Assembly (NCBI GenBank): GCA_964580315.1
Contig: CAZOKH010000039.1
Coordinates: forward strand, 1 to 31,995
Direction: 5' to 3'
Length of the DNA: 31,995 bases
Source of the DNA: CAZOKH01 sp964580315
GTDB taxonomy: Bacteria; Chloroflexota; Anaerolineae; Anaerolineales; Anaerolineaceae
Position numbers and translations under genes: made by a program
Notes under the pieces: model-generated
What the model was told of the DNA's origin: nothing
The model's input: only the letters and a program-made list of their open reading frames with translations
Database searches by the model: none
Shown: piece by piece, positions 15,801-23,399 of the stretch
Position numbering within the stretch: the stretch's first letter is position 1
How the letters are laid out: every line of letters begins with the position of its first letter

Positions 15801-18453
15801 CAACCGGTTGGGTGCGGGCAGGTTTTTAAATCAGCGCGGGGGAATTTTCCTGCTGAGGTCAGAATTAATTCCAATAGAACAGCGGATACTATTTGAGACC
15901 TGTGCCAGAGTGATTATTCGCCCCAACTCGGGTTCGCTGGACGAACAGTTGGCCAGGATGTTTGAACAACCCGTGCGATTACCCAGGTTTCAAGCAGCTC
16001 TACAGGTTCAGGAAGAACAATTCGAGTTGCAGAGTTTTTCAGCAAACAAATTATTATTCTTCAATGGCCTGGGGGGATTTAGCAAAGATGGTAAGGAATA
16101 TTGCATAATTCTGGAAGAAGGGAAAAACACACCTGCGCCGTGGATCAACGTCATTGCAAACGAGCGGTTTGGCTATTGGATTTCGGAAAGCGGTATGGGA
16201 ACAACCTGGGCTGAAAACAGCGGGGAAAACAAGATAACAACCTGGAATAATGATCCTCTGATTGACAACCAGGGCGAAGCCATATATCTTCGTGATGAAG
16301 ATACGGGAAGGTTATGGTCGCCGACGCCACTGCCCTCCCGGGCAAAGACAACTTATTTTATCCGTCACGGACAGGGGTACAGTGTTTTTGAAAACTGTAA
16401 TGAAGGAATTATTACATCGTTAACTTATTCCATCGCAAAGGATGATCCGGTTAAGTTTGCTTTGCTTCGTGTTCAGAATATTTCCAATCGAATTAGAAGA
16501 ATTTCGGCGACCTATTATGCAGAATGGGCGCTGGGACCAGAGCGAGACATGATGCGGCCGTACATCATCACCGACTTTGACACCACGACTCATACTCTTT
16601 TGGCGCGCAATCCTTACAACACCGATTTTAAAAAGCAAGTGGCTTTTCTGACCGCGACCCGGTCTCCACATGGTGTTACGGGCAGCCGGGTTGAATTTTT
16701 AGGGCGAAACGGGAATTTTCAGGATCCGGCAGCAATGAGAAGAGTGGGGCTGGCCAGCACGATTGAGGCCGGTATGGATCCATGCGCTGCTTTTCAACAA
16801 CTCTTATGGTTGGCTCCCGGAGAGGTGAAAGAGGTTACATTCTTGTTGGGTTGTGGAAAAACCGAAAAAGAGACTGAAGAACTCATCACGAAATATCAGG
16901 ATTTTCGTAATGTAAAAAATGAAATGGAACGCACCAGGCAATACTGGGACGAGATTTCTTCAACCATAAACGTGAAAACTCCCGAGCCGGCGCTGGATTT
17001 GATGTTGAATCACTGGCTTCCCTATCAAGCCCTGGGTTGTCGAATTTGGGGACGTTCAGCCCTGTATCAATCAAGCGGAGCATACGGTTTTCGTGATCAA
17101 TTGCAAGATGTGCTTGCTTTGCAATATACCAGGCCAGAATTTGTCCGTTCTCACATCATTGAAGCGGCAAAAAGGCAATTCCATGAGGGAGATGTATTGC
17201 ACTGGTGGCACCCGCCATATAATCGAGGAGTTCGCACACGTTGTTCAGATGATTTGTTGTGGCTGCCTTATGTTGTGTGCAATTATGTTGATGCAACTGG
17301 CGATTTTTCCATCCTGGATGAAAAAATTCCCTTTTTGCAGGCAGCTCCTTTAAGAGCTGAAGAAACCGAACGGTATGATCATTATCAACCCGGCGACGAT
17401 AACGAGGCTACGCTGTTGGAACATTGCCGTAGGGCTATTGAAAAGGGAAGCACCAAGGGGAAACACGGGTTGCCGTTAATTGGCAGCCATGATTGGAACG
17501 ATGGAATGAATCGGGTGGGGATCGAGGGTAAAGGTGAAAGCGTCTGGATGGGATGGTTCCTTATTGATGTTTTGAACCGTTTTTCAGCTTTATGCGAAAA
17601 GATTAATCGTAAACAATTAGCGGTGTTGTATCTGGGTAGAAGGGAAGAATATATCAAAGCTATTCAGGCAAATGCGTGGGATGGAGATTGGTATTTGCGT
17701 GCATTCTACGACAACGGTGAGCCGATGGGCTCCAAAAACAACATGGAATGCCGCATTGATGCCATAGCACAATCCTGGGCGGTAATTTCAGGGGCGGCTG
17801 ATTATCACCGCAGGATTTCGGCCATGAATGCTGTTTGGACGGAACTGATCAAAGAAGAAGAAGGTATTGTGTTGCTTTTTACCCCGTCTTTTAATCACTC
17901 CAATCAAAACCCCGGTTATATCAAAGGCTATAAACCGGGTGTGCGTGAAAATGGCGGGCAATATACACATGCCTCAGCCTGGACGGGATGGGCATTTGCC
18001 GAACTGGGAGATGCTGAGAGGGGGTTGAAAGTGTTTCGTATGATTGCTCCCATCTATCACAGTGATAGTCCAGAGAAGATCAAACAGTATCGCGTTGAGC
18101 CCTATGTTGTGGCGGCAGATATCTATGGTGAACCACCCTTTACGGGAAGAGGGGGGTGGACCTGGTACACCGGATCGGCTGGATGGCTGTATCGATTGGG
18201 CCTGGAAAAAATCCTAGGGTTTAAGAAAGAGGGAGATTTTCTAACCATAAACCCTGCCATTCCTGCTGACTGGAACGGATATCAAATTGATTACCGGTTT
18301 GGTTCCTCTCGCTATTCCATCCTGGTTATTGCAAAAGCAACGCCATTCACGGCTGTTACGGATGTGATTTTGGATGAACAAATCTGCCCGGATCAGAAGA
18401 TTCCTCTTAAAGACGACCACAATGATCATTTTGTCAAAATTATTCTGGGGTAA
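9820..18453 (+). CDS. Cyclic beta-glucan synthase family protein (NdvB/ChvB-like)
   Basis: This 2877-residue membrane protein matches the length (about 2,800-2,900) and order of rhizobial/Brucella cyclic beta-1,2-glucan synthases. Seen in order: the conserved N-terminal helical domain (AAEWMLDNYY near 85, ELWCLPTMLRYILLE near 166); two membrane segments at about 346-400; the GT84 transferase with TLDSDT (562-567), SHDLFEG (676-682) and RWIRGDWQ (712-719); further membrane segments near 758-800 and 885-925; a glycoamylase-like domain including WGISES (1419-1424) and HHQGMI; two GH94-type beta-sandwich regions near 1600 and 2080; and a C-terminal GH94 phosphorylase barrel with FRDQLQD (near 2424) and DWNDGMN (2558-2564). 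The family makes UDP-glucose-derived glucans and trims them by phosphorolysis. The linkage made here is unproven. It follows the Usp gene by 3 nt. Confidence 0.95.
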   Translation: MASTSLQQTNEEEIPTASGSNAEVNHHRVDPDSGKPSPNNLLPGSIRVPPILLDRLKVISKILQEAYNQFQTSTDSKIALSSAAEWMLDNYYLLQQTVSQIRHDLPVQYYNQLPKVADGNVIGLPRIFVLVSQFFSGCKNYFEPDCIKRFLKQYQQQTPLTMGELWCLPTMLRYILLEHLASSVATITEIEAPEWLIKPRQDVEEANSRVANGIPALRRIDTTDWKAVFEELSVVEQILQGDPAGDYSKMDFATRDRYRREIEKLATRSHNSEVMVASDAVELARQVDDHCNTESGLLSLSCQAKQNHVGYYLLSDGILALKQKLGIVPNASEKIRGWLQKNKTGIFIGSILLLSAMLLGLMIAYSYFSGGELLHHLIVFLVGIIPAMTISVSLINVIVTNIVPPDVLPKMDYSTGIPARNKTFVVIPSIVIHDSDVTGLLRQIELHFLSNDDENIRFGLLTDFADAPNQHMDSDDHMLALLTSGIQELNEKYQSKGSNDRPFFLFHRERRWNESEQCWMAWERKRGKLVELNKTILENAETSYVVKIGDISWLTDVRYVITLDSDTILPQGVARKMVATFSHPLNHAVFDEKQEKIISGYSILQPRVQVKPTSVVKTRLTRLFAGEIGLDLYSRAVSDVYQDLFREGIYVGKGIYDVRAFERSVAGKIPENTLLSHDLFEGVLGRAALVTDINVYEDYPTHYLAYAHRMHRWIRGDWQLLPWLFPKVPGLDRQKIPNPLSIISRWKIFDNLRRSLMPINLTAMLLLGWLILPGSVWVWNLIALSVLIIPMLYGFILQVSRNVNDNTVQVHHSSILINIYRFLLNLTFLLYEATLTGDAILTTLTRIYITHKHLLRWATAAHTLQLFRKQHRLGVTWKQMGSASVFTVFISLFVRIIRPGSLVYALPFLAAWIVSPYVATWVSVLKVKQRQEISDEEISVLRKIALRTWLYFSIFVTPEDHSLPPDHFQEFPLRQVAHRTSPTNIGLLLTSEVAAMELGYIGPLDLTIRIQSTLSTIQEMDKQNGHLFNWYDTQSLAPLFPRYISTVDSGNLVMCLLAAKNTIIAIPEMKTLRWQRIQGLMDTLGEVYEVIKGLDKELETAQLISNIQKLQSAILNCKDKPDQWYSLLDDLRNDGTTELGASLLSFIESNNKVLTQESLAELRIWIEQFSFQIYDLQREMDNLAPWIGYFQKIPRYFTEQKIDLSLTELWRSFSSVFVDDVELKNLPDIFTSGTAALKTLMDALEERRIADLDSGAYAIWAEALNWCKGLYQQFQISQNLVFVMMDGWRQIEDFTENFIKQMDFRFLFDKDRQVFHIGYNVESERLDSNYYDLFASEARIASLVAIAKGDVPDSHWLHLARPFTVTNGTTTLLSWSATMFEYLMPSLFFKTEENTLTGLSIDNAIKSQKVYAKKHNVPWGISESAFYHFDSQLNYQYQAFGVPGLGLKRGLDEDLVISPYSSLIALEFDPQNVLANIEKLDRLDAKGLYGYYDAIDFTPGRAQSSGGELVKTYMAHHQGMILLSLVNYLSNDIVKNRLQSDPRFYTANLLLYETIPQNIPLLIPHNIREPRAVEEGTEETSIISWNYPGETPVPQVHVLSNGDYSLMITNAGTGYSQWQGVDLTRWRPDTTLDNYGTFIFVADLDRQKNWSATFQPLPGASHQFSVQFEPHKANYIHRAENLVIETSVCVSPNDPVEIRKVQITNHCNERRNLQIFSYGEVILNSQLADRRHPAFNKLFIDSDFDEETQTLIFKRRQRTEEDGEICLGHCISTASQNQTKYLFCSDREKFIGRGGNIHAPKILKNSAGTFSHSFTPGDIQAQLDPIFCAGLQIELNPHTAYSLAFLTIAEETQAKVKELAQKYQSWNQIENAFNQALNLSKQNMNQLEITGKELKQYHQLLSLLLYPNRALRANTSVLAANELGQSSLWQYAVSGDYPILLIRVESETDISILTELINAYLYYRSIDLLIDLVIFNDHDTGYNQEMQNLVFRLINRLGAGRFLNQRGGIFLLRSELIPIEQRILFETCARVIIRPNSGSLDEQLARMFEQPVRLPRFQAALQVQEEQFELQSFSANKLLFFNGLGGFSKDGKEYCIILEEGKNTPAPWINVIANERFGYWISESGMGTTWAENSGENKITTWNNDPLIDNQGEAIYLRDEDTGRLWSPTPLPSRAKTTYFIRHGQGYSVFENCNEGIITSLTYSIAKDDPVKFALLRVQNISNRIRRISATYYAEWALGPERDMMRPYIITDFDTTTHTLLARNPYNTDFKKQVAFLTATRSPHGVTGSRVEFLGRNGNFQDPAAMRRVGLASTIEAGMDPCAAFQQLLWLAPGEVKEVTFLLGCGKTEKETEELITKYQDFRNVKNEMERTRQYWDEISSTINVKTPEPALDLMLNHWLPYQALGCRIWGRSALYQSSGAYGFRDQLQDVLALQYTRPEFVRSHIIEAAKRQFHEGDVLHWWHPPYNRGVRTRCSDDLLWLPYVVCNYVDATGDFSILDEKIPFLQAAPLRAEETERYDHYQPGDDNEATLLEHCRRAIEKGSTKGKHGLPLIGSHDWNDGMNRVGIEGKGESVWMGWFLIDVLNRFSALCEKINRKQLAVLYLGRREEYIKAIQANAWDGDWYLRAFYDNGEPMGSKNNMECRIDAIAQSWAVISGAADYHRRISAMNAVWTELIKEEEGIVLLFTPSFNHSNQNPGYIKGYKPGVRENGGQYTHASAWTGWAFAELGDAERGLKVFRMIAPIYHSDSPEKIKQYRVEPYVVAADIYGEPPFTGRGGWTWYTGSAGWLYRLGLEKILGFKKEGDFLTINPAIPADWNGYQIDYRFGSSRYSILVIAKATPFTAVTDVILDEQICPDQKIPLKDDHNDHFVKIILG

Positions 18454-18503
18454 AATATTCGCTTAACCCGGGACTATTGCAAATCGAAAGGATGGAATCA
18501 TCA

Positions 18504-19325
18504 ATGAGAATCGCTTACCAGGGAGAGGCGGGTGCTTTTTCAGAAGCGGCGTCATTTGAACATTTTGGTCAACAGGCAGAGCCGGTTGCTTGCCCATCTT
18601 TTCGAGATGTTTTTCTGGCGGTGGAAAATCGGGATTGCGATTTTGGCATTATTCCCATTGAAAATTCACTGGCTGGCAGCATTCATCAAAATTATGACCA
18701 CCTGATTGAGAGCCGGTTGAACATTGTTGGCGAGCATTTTCTTCGCGTGAGACATTGTTTGCTTGCCAAGCCAGGTGTCAGGTTGGAAGAAATTCACAAA
18801 GTGATCAGTCATCCCCAGGCGCTGGCTCAGTGTGAGCATTATTTGCGCTCGTTAAAGCATGTGGCTGTTGAGCCGTTTTACGATACTGCTGGTAGTGTGA
18901 AGGCGGTCAGTGAGATGGAAAACCGGGATGTGGCCGCCATCGCGTCGAAACGCGCTGCTGAAGTTTACGGTTTGAATATTCTTCAAGAAGGCATTGAGGA
19001 CAACCAGGCTAACTTTACACGTTTCCTCGTGTTATCCATTGAGCCAATTGAGGACCCCGGTGAGGATGCGAAAACATCCATTGTGTTTACATTGACCAAC
19101 CAGCCGGGGTCATTGTTCAAGGCTATGAGTGTGTTCGCCCTGCGGGACATTGATCTAACCAAGATTGAATCGCGCCCGCTTGTTGGAAAACCCTGGGAAT
19201 ACCTGTTTTACATTGATTTTATTGGATCCACCAACAATCTCACCATTACCAGGGCGCTCGATCATTTGCGCGAATACAGCATCAATTTGCGGGTGTTGGG
19301 GAGCTATCCAAGACATCGTTTGTAA
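18504..19325 (+). CDS. pheA: Prephenate dehydratase
   Basis: PheA decarboxylates and dehydrates prephenate to phenylpyruvate in phenylalanine synthesis. The 273-residue monofunctional form starts MRIAYQGEAGAFSEAA, has the catalytic-domain segments PIENSLAGSIHQNYD and NFTRFLVLS (the TRF motif), and ends with an ACT regulatory domain from about 190, including TNQPGSLFKAM and the ESRP phenylalanine-binding segment. The ATG at 18504 is chosen because homologues begin MRIAYQG; AAAGGA lies about 11 nt upstream, and in-frame starts farther upstream add no homology. It follows the glucan synthase stop by 50 nt with no terminator, so readthrough is possible although the functions are unrelated. ACT-mediated feedback inhibition by phenylalanine is expected. 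Confidence 0.95.
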   Translation: MRIAYQGEAGAFSEAASFEHFGQQAEPVACPSFRDVFLAVENRDCDFGIIPIENSLAGSIHQNYDHLIESRLNIVGEHFLRVRHCLLAKPGVRLEEIHKVISHPQALAQCEHYLRSLKHVAVEPFYDTAGSVKAVSEMENRDVAAIASKRAAEVYGLNILQEGIEDNQANFTRFLVLSIEPIEDPGEDAKTSIVFTLTNQPGSLFKAMSVFALRDIDLTKIESRPLVGKPWEYLFYIDFIGSTNNLTITRALDHLREYSINLRVLGSYPRHRL

Positions 19326-19347
19326 AACAAGATGTTTTACATTTTTT
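19322..19347 (+). terminator. AT-rich terminator overlapping the stop codons of pheA and the GGDEF gene
   Basis: GTAAAAC (19322-19328) and GTTTTAC (19334-19340) form a perfect 7-bp stem with a 5-nt loop, followed by ATTTTTTT on the plus strand. The left arm contains the pheA TAA and the right arm the stop of the convergent diguanylate cyclase gene. The stem is A/T-rich and so fairly weak, and the reverse direction lacks a T tract. Confidence 0.55.
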
Positions 19348-21531
19348 TGGGGACAAAAATTTCGACCCTGTTTCGGCCCAGTTCTTTTGCCTGGTAAAGT
19401 GCTATGTCGGCGGTTCGAATTAACTCTTCAGCCGTGCTGGCAAATTCTGGCAACTGGCTTACACCGGCAGAAATGGTGACTTTATTAAACTGGTTTTCTG
19501 AAAACTGAATTTGCAACTGGCTGATCTCCTGGCTTAGCTCTTGAATCCTGTGATAAGCATCACTGGAGGTTACTTCCGGCAGGATGATCAAGAACTCATC
19601 CCCTCCAAAACGGCACACAACGTCTTCTACGCGCGTGTGTGTTTGTAAATATTGACCAATTTGCTGAATGATTGAGTCGCCGATGTCGTGACCATAACCA
19701 TCGTTATAGTCTTTGAAGCGATCGATATCGATCATCGCCACACTGACGCCGCGGTTCGTGCGCTGGACTTTGTGGACTTCTTTTTCCAATGTCTCTTGCA
19801 TAAATCTACGGTTGTATAAACCGGTCAGCGGATCGTGAATGGATTGTATATGCAACTGATTGCGCAAGTCCAGGTTCGCAATGGCAAGGGCGGTTCTTTC
19901 GGCAATGGTTTGAGCCAGGCGGCTGATTTCTTCAGAATCATAATTACCCGATAGGAGCAATTGCATCACCCCAAAAAGTTCTCCGTGTGAAAGCATGGGG
20001 ATGCAAACACAACCGGTGTGAGAGGTTTTAACAGGTTTTTGCTCTTCTTCGTTGTTTTGAAAACCCAATTCGTCCTTCGCGTGGCTGCACAAAATGTTCT
20101 CAATCGGGGGAAAGACGGAGAATATGCGCCCCCTGCGCACTGCCCAGCAATCATTTGATGCGAAAGACCTGGTTGCGGGCGGATTTGCACCCCAGGATGT
20201 TACCGCATGGTATTGTTGTTCGACGTTATCCAGAATGTAAATAGCCCCGGAGTGCCCGGGAAAAAGCAGCGGTGCAAAATCTGATATGATGGCGTAGGCG
20301 TCTTCTACCTGGCGGCTGCTTTGCAGCATGTCCCCCATTTCGTTCAGCAGCATGAATTGTTGATTGCGCAATTGAAGCAGGCGAACGGTGTCGTGTAATT
20401 CTTGATTGATCTGGTTTAACGTTTCTTCAGATTTCTTTCGTTCGGTAACATCATAACAGGTGCCCTGTATGTATCTTAGATTTCCCTGTTCATCCACTGT
20501 GTTTTGCATCAATTCATTAATCCAGTGAATTTCACCGTTTTTATGAATGATGCGATATTCCAGCTCTACAACTGCATCGACTTCATTTTTCAGTCTCATC
20601 CTGGCATCGTTGACCCATGCCNNNNNNNNNNTGCATCCCAGAGTTGATTATCGGCGAGCAAAGCCTGTGATGAATAACCAGTGAGTTGGGAAACTGATCC
20701 GTTGATAAAAATGGGGGTGAAATTCATGTCGGTACGAAAGACGATTCCATGAAAGTTTTGGATGAATGAACGATACTTTTCATCGCTATCCTGCAGGGCT
20801 TTTTCGACTTGTTTCAAGGGTGTTATGTCTTGCATGATGGTAACCAGATAATTCAGCTTTCCATCTTCAAGAATTGGTTTCCTGCGATTTTGGAAGAATC
20901 GAATTTCATTGTTCACTTCAAGCGATGTTTCGGAGGTAATTTCTCGAACAGATTGCAAAACGGCCTGCTTATCTTGTTCGTACTGGCCGAAAAGGAAAGG
21001 CGCAATGGATTGGAGGTTGTTTTCAAGAAGCCGGGTGTACCGAAGCTCGGGTTGAAGCAGTTCTCTGAATCTTTCATTGGAAAGCGCGACGCGGTCCAAC
21101 TGGTCTGTTATATACACAATATCCTGGATGGAATCGAGCGCGCTTTTTCCCAGATTGATTCGGCTGTGTTGCTGAAGATCGGTGGGGGAGTTGAAGTCAA
21201 AAACCAAACTTCCTGAACCAATCAAAACAACCGGGGTTCCTGAATTCAAGAGATCAGGACGGAATATCCAATGAATGGGCTGCAATATCCCTTTGTTATT
21301 TTTATGGTGAAGCGTGATGGCGGCTGTTGTTTTCTTTTCGAGAAGAGCCGCTAAAAATTGTTGGAATTGCGAACGTTGGAATTCGGGAATGGTTTCAGAA
21401 AAGAGGCGTCCCACAAGTTCGTTGTGCGGCTTGGAGAGATAGTCGCAAAAAGACAGATCAACCCTGGTTATGATTGACTGCGGGTTTAGGGCAATATGAA
21501 AGTCATCAGGTTTTTCTTTTACGTTATTCAA
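19337..21531 (-). CDS. PAS-GAF-GGDEF diguanylate cyclase (one gene, interrupted by an assembly gap)
   Basis: The two open frames on either side of the N run read as one protein of about 734 residues. Domains: three PAS-like regions (about 1-105, 130-245, 250-360), a coiled linker, a GAF domain (about 410-560), and a C-terminal GGDEF domain with an intact CRFGGDEFL active site. An RVED inhibitory site (RxxD) lies five residues before GGDEF, so product inhibition by c-di-GMP is expected. The enzyme makes c-di-GMP from two GTP. No membrane segment is visible, so it senses a cytosolic cue. The apparent start is TTG at 21529-21531, with AGGGA about 11 nt upstream; no nearby in-frame ATG exists. 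The split is caused by the N run, not by a real frameshift. It is convergent with pheA. Confidence 0.88.
20622..20631. other. Assembly gap (10 N) inside the diguanylate cyclase gene
   Basis: Ten undetermined bases interrupt the third PAS domain. Upstream the frame ends in QLWDA, downstream it resumes with AWVNDAR. The two frames join only if the true gap length leaves remainder 2 when divided by 3, so 10 is a placeholder. PAS domains usually have xxHPDDR here, which needs 20 nt. Confidence 0.97.
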
Positions 21532-21553
21532 CCCGAAAATGTCCCTGTAAAAA

Positions 21554-21578
21554 TTCTAAGCAATTGGTTAGAACCAAT
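21554..21578. repeat. Nested inverted repeats between the GGDEF gene and the lipoprotein gene
   Basis: TTCTAA (21554-21559) pairs with TTAGAA (21568-21573), and ATTGGT (21563-21568) pairs with ACCAAT (21573-21578). The repeats lie in the divergent intergenic region about 23 nt upstream of the GGDEF start, where a regulator could bind. Chance occurrence in AT-rich DNA is quite possible. Confidence 0.3.
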
Positions 21579-21704
21579 ATTTGGAAAAAGCATTGTGAAT
21601 GGTGCAAGAAACACGCCGTTTCCAACCGCGTTTAGTATCTCCCCTGGCAAGAATCATGCAACGATGATAAACAACGTGCCCGTTTTTCTTGAATGGAGGA
21701 AAAA

Positions 21705-22022
21705 ATGAAAAGAAAAATCTTTTTTCTTATTATTGCAATGGCATTGATTCTTTCTGCCTGCAAATCGAAAGATGCCGGTGAGGAACCAAAATCGATTTTG
21801 CCGGAGAGATCATACCCGCAATATGAATACAGTATGGTGATGACTCGTTGCACTCGGGCTGAAACCGAGATGATGTGTAAAAACTTTGGCGAAGATGACC
21901 CCGTGTCTTTAAACAATATGCTTTCGGCAAAAGGTCTTGAGGGCTGGGAACTGGTAAACGTTCTTACCGTAAGCGAGAAAAAGGGCCCGGTGCACACATT
22001 TATCTTTAAACGAGTGCCTTAG
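21705..22022 (+). CDS. Small lipoprotein with a DUF4177-like domain
   Basis: The 105-residue product has a lipoprotein signal peptide: a basic MKRK start, a hydrophobic core, and a lipobox LSAC with the modified Cys at residue 19. The mature part resembles DUF4177: a YEYSMV strand near 45 and GLEGWELVNVL near 80, ending in the typical FKR. The function of that domain is unknown. The ATG at 21705 follows TGGAGGA at ideal spacing and gives the proper signal peptide; an ATG at 21693 lies inside that ribosome-binding site. The gene is monocistronic, divergent from the GGDEF gene and convergent with the PAP2 gene. Confidence 0.82.
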   Translation: MKRKIFFLIIAMALILSACKSKDAGEEPKSILPERSYPQYEYSMVMTRCTRAETEMMCKNFGEDDPVSLNNMLSAKGLEGWELVNVLTVSEKKGPVHTFIFKRVP

Positions 22023-22041
22023 AAATGTATCAGGCAACCTG

Positions 22042-22083
22042 CGGGGTGCGGTTTGATTTGACGCACCCCGTGTACGGTTTTTC
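22042..22083 (+). terminator. Terminator of the lipoprotein gene
   Basis: CGGGGTGCG (22042-22050) and CGCACCCCG (22062-22070) form a perfect 9-bp stem with an 11-nt loop. A T tract begins about 7 nt after the stem, which is a little far for a classic terminator. It lies between the convergent lipoprotein and PAP2 genes. Confidence 0.65.
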
Positions 22084-22634
22084 TAGCCAAAAATAAAGGG
22101 AAACCATTGGTTGAGCAAGGGAATTATGACGATCAATCCCCAGGCAACCAGCGGTCCAACCACGATTCCCCCCACAATGTCAGAAAAATAGTGAACCCCC
22201 ATCATCACGCGAGACAGGCATACCAGAATTGCCCAGATGGTTGTGATCCAGGCCAGCCATGCCGGTCCCAGTGCGATGAAAAGTGCTGCCATAAGCGCAA
22301 CCCTGGCGGCGTGGCCTGATGGAAAGGAGTGGGGGTCAGTATTGCGATATATGGCTCCCCATTCACCGGCAGGTCTGCGCCGGCGGATCATGAACTTGAG
22401 AATCAAGACCAGGACTGCCTGGGCAAAAATGCCGATTCCCAGAACCGCTAATCGGTATTTCCATTCTCCATGGCTGAAAAGCCAGATAAGACCGATGACT
22501 GGTAAAAGTATCCAGGAATCGGCTGAATGCGCCAGAAAGCTGAAAAGATGGTGTAAGAAATCGTCCTTATCATCCAATCGGACTTTCCTGGAAAGATTTG
22601 CGTCAAATTCCAGAATTTGATTGAATAAATTCAT
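22083..22634 (-). CDS. PAP2 superfamily membrane phosphatase
   Basis: The 183-residue integral membrane protein has all three PAP2 phosphatase motifs: KFMIRRRRP (KxxxxxxRP), SFPSGHAAR (PSGH), and SRVMMGVHYFSD (SRxxxxxHxxxD). About five hydrophobic segments are visible. Family members remove phosphate from phosphatidic acid, phosphatidylglycerol phosphate, undecaprenyl diphosphate or similar lipids; the substrate cannot be read from the sequence. Its start lies 4 nt after the stop of the nucleotidyltransferase gene, so it is the last gene of a three-gene operon. A phospholipid-headgroup or polyprenyl pathway is a reasonable guess but not proven. Confidence 0.9.
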   Translation of the reverse strand: MNLFNQILEFDANLSRKVRLDDKDDFLHHLFSFLAHSADSWILLPVIGLIWLFSHGEWKYRLAVLGIGIFAQAVLVLILKFMIRRRRPAGEWGAIYRNTDPHSFPSGHAARVALMAALFIALGPAWLAWITTIWAILVCLSRVMMGVHYFSDIVGGIVVGPLVAWGLIVIIPLLNQWFPFIFG

Positions 22635-22638
22635 TGAA

Positions 22639-23397
22639 TTATTTCTCTAAGTCGTTTTTCAAAATTTCAAGCTGGAAATGCTTGTCCACATCCATGCCAA
22701 TTTCAGCAAAGGGGCAAATTACCGCCTGTCCGCTGATTTTTAATTTCTTGCTGATGGCTTTCACAGCTTCGTTTAATGTTAGTTGCCCTGTGATCAACCG
22801 GAATAAGAACGGAATGCCAATTAGCGCGGCCTGCCGGACTGGATTTTTCCGGGTTTGATATAACTTCAGGGTGATCGGGTTCTCCAGGTTCGCCATGTTC
22901 CTTCGTATAGCATTCATGTCGCCGCCGCATAGTTCATAATCTTTAAACCGAACGTAGGTGCGTCGGGAATCCGGGTAGCGGCTCTCCATTGTGCGGCGTT
23001 CCAGGACGTTGTAATAGAAATCATAACCGCCAACCATTGTTTGATGTATGAACCACTCAATCATGGCGGGTTGGACAGCGGGAATGTCACCGGAGACAAC
23101 CAGGATTAGTTTGTCCTGTTGGTCTTTTTTTTGTTGCGCGGCAAAACAAATGTTTCGGATGGAATCTCCCTGGTCTGGCAGGTAAATAAGCGGGTGGCTG
23201 CATTGGAGGGAAATATCTGCCGGGAGACCGACCACATAGACTTGATCTATTTGTGAAACGTTTGAAAGGGTATCCAGCACCCATTGCACCATTGGCTTTC
23301 CCTTGATTGGAATAAGGGACTTGTAGCCAAATTTTGTGTGTGAAAAAAGCGGGTCATTTTGCGGGGTGATTCCACCAGCTGTAACGATGGCATCCAT
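22639..23397 (-). CDS. MobA-like nucleotidyltransferase
   Basis: The 252-residue protein is a GT-A-fold NTP transferase. The N-terminus MDAIVTAGG replaces the usual LAGG-type nucleotide loop, the next conserved lysine lies in SLIPIKGKPMVQWVLD, SGDIPAV near 101 supplies the metal-binding Asp, and GMDVDKHFQL near the end provides a second Asp pair. Relatives activate sugars, inositol phosphate or molybdopterin, but the short VTAGG form with this C-terminus is not specific enough for a substrate. The ATG is preceded by AGGA at 8 nt. The gene starts 2 nt after the upstream stop and ends 4 nt before the PAP2 start, so the three are translationally coupled. Confidence 0.8.
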   Translation of the reverse strand: MDAIVTAGGITPQNDPLFSHTKFGYKSLIPIKGKPMVQWVLDTLSNVSQIDQVYVVGLPADISLQCSHPLIYLPDQGDSIRNICFAAQQKKDQQDKLILVVSGDIPAVQPAMIEWFIHQTMVGGYDFYYNVLERRTMESRYPDSRRTYVRFKDYELCGGDMNAIRRNMANLENPITLKLYQTRKNPVRQAALIGIPFLFRLITGQLTLNEAVKAISKKLKISGQAVICPFAEIGMDVDKHFQLEILKNDLEK

Positions 23398-23399
23398 GG

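Noticed and set aside
9820..18453. A modular polyketide or nonribosomal peptide gene, suggested by the great length
   Set aside because: The motifs are those of the GT84/GH94 cyclic glucan synthase family from end to end; no carrier, ketosynthase or adenylation motif is present.
20596..21531. A separate PAS-only gene and a separate GGDEF gene
   Set aside because: The break falls exactly at the run of N inside one PAS domain; both parts join in frame with a realistic gap length.
22042..22070. The hairpin as a terminator for the PAP2 operon as well
   Set aside because: In the minus direction no T tract follows the stem.
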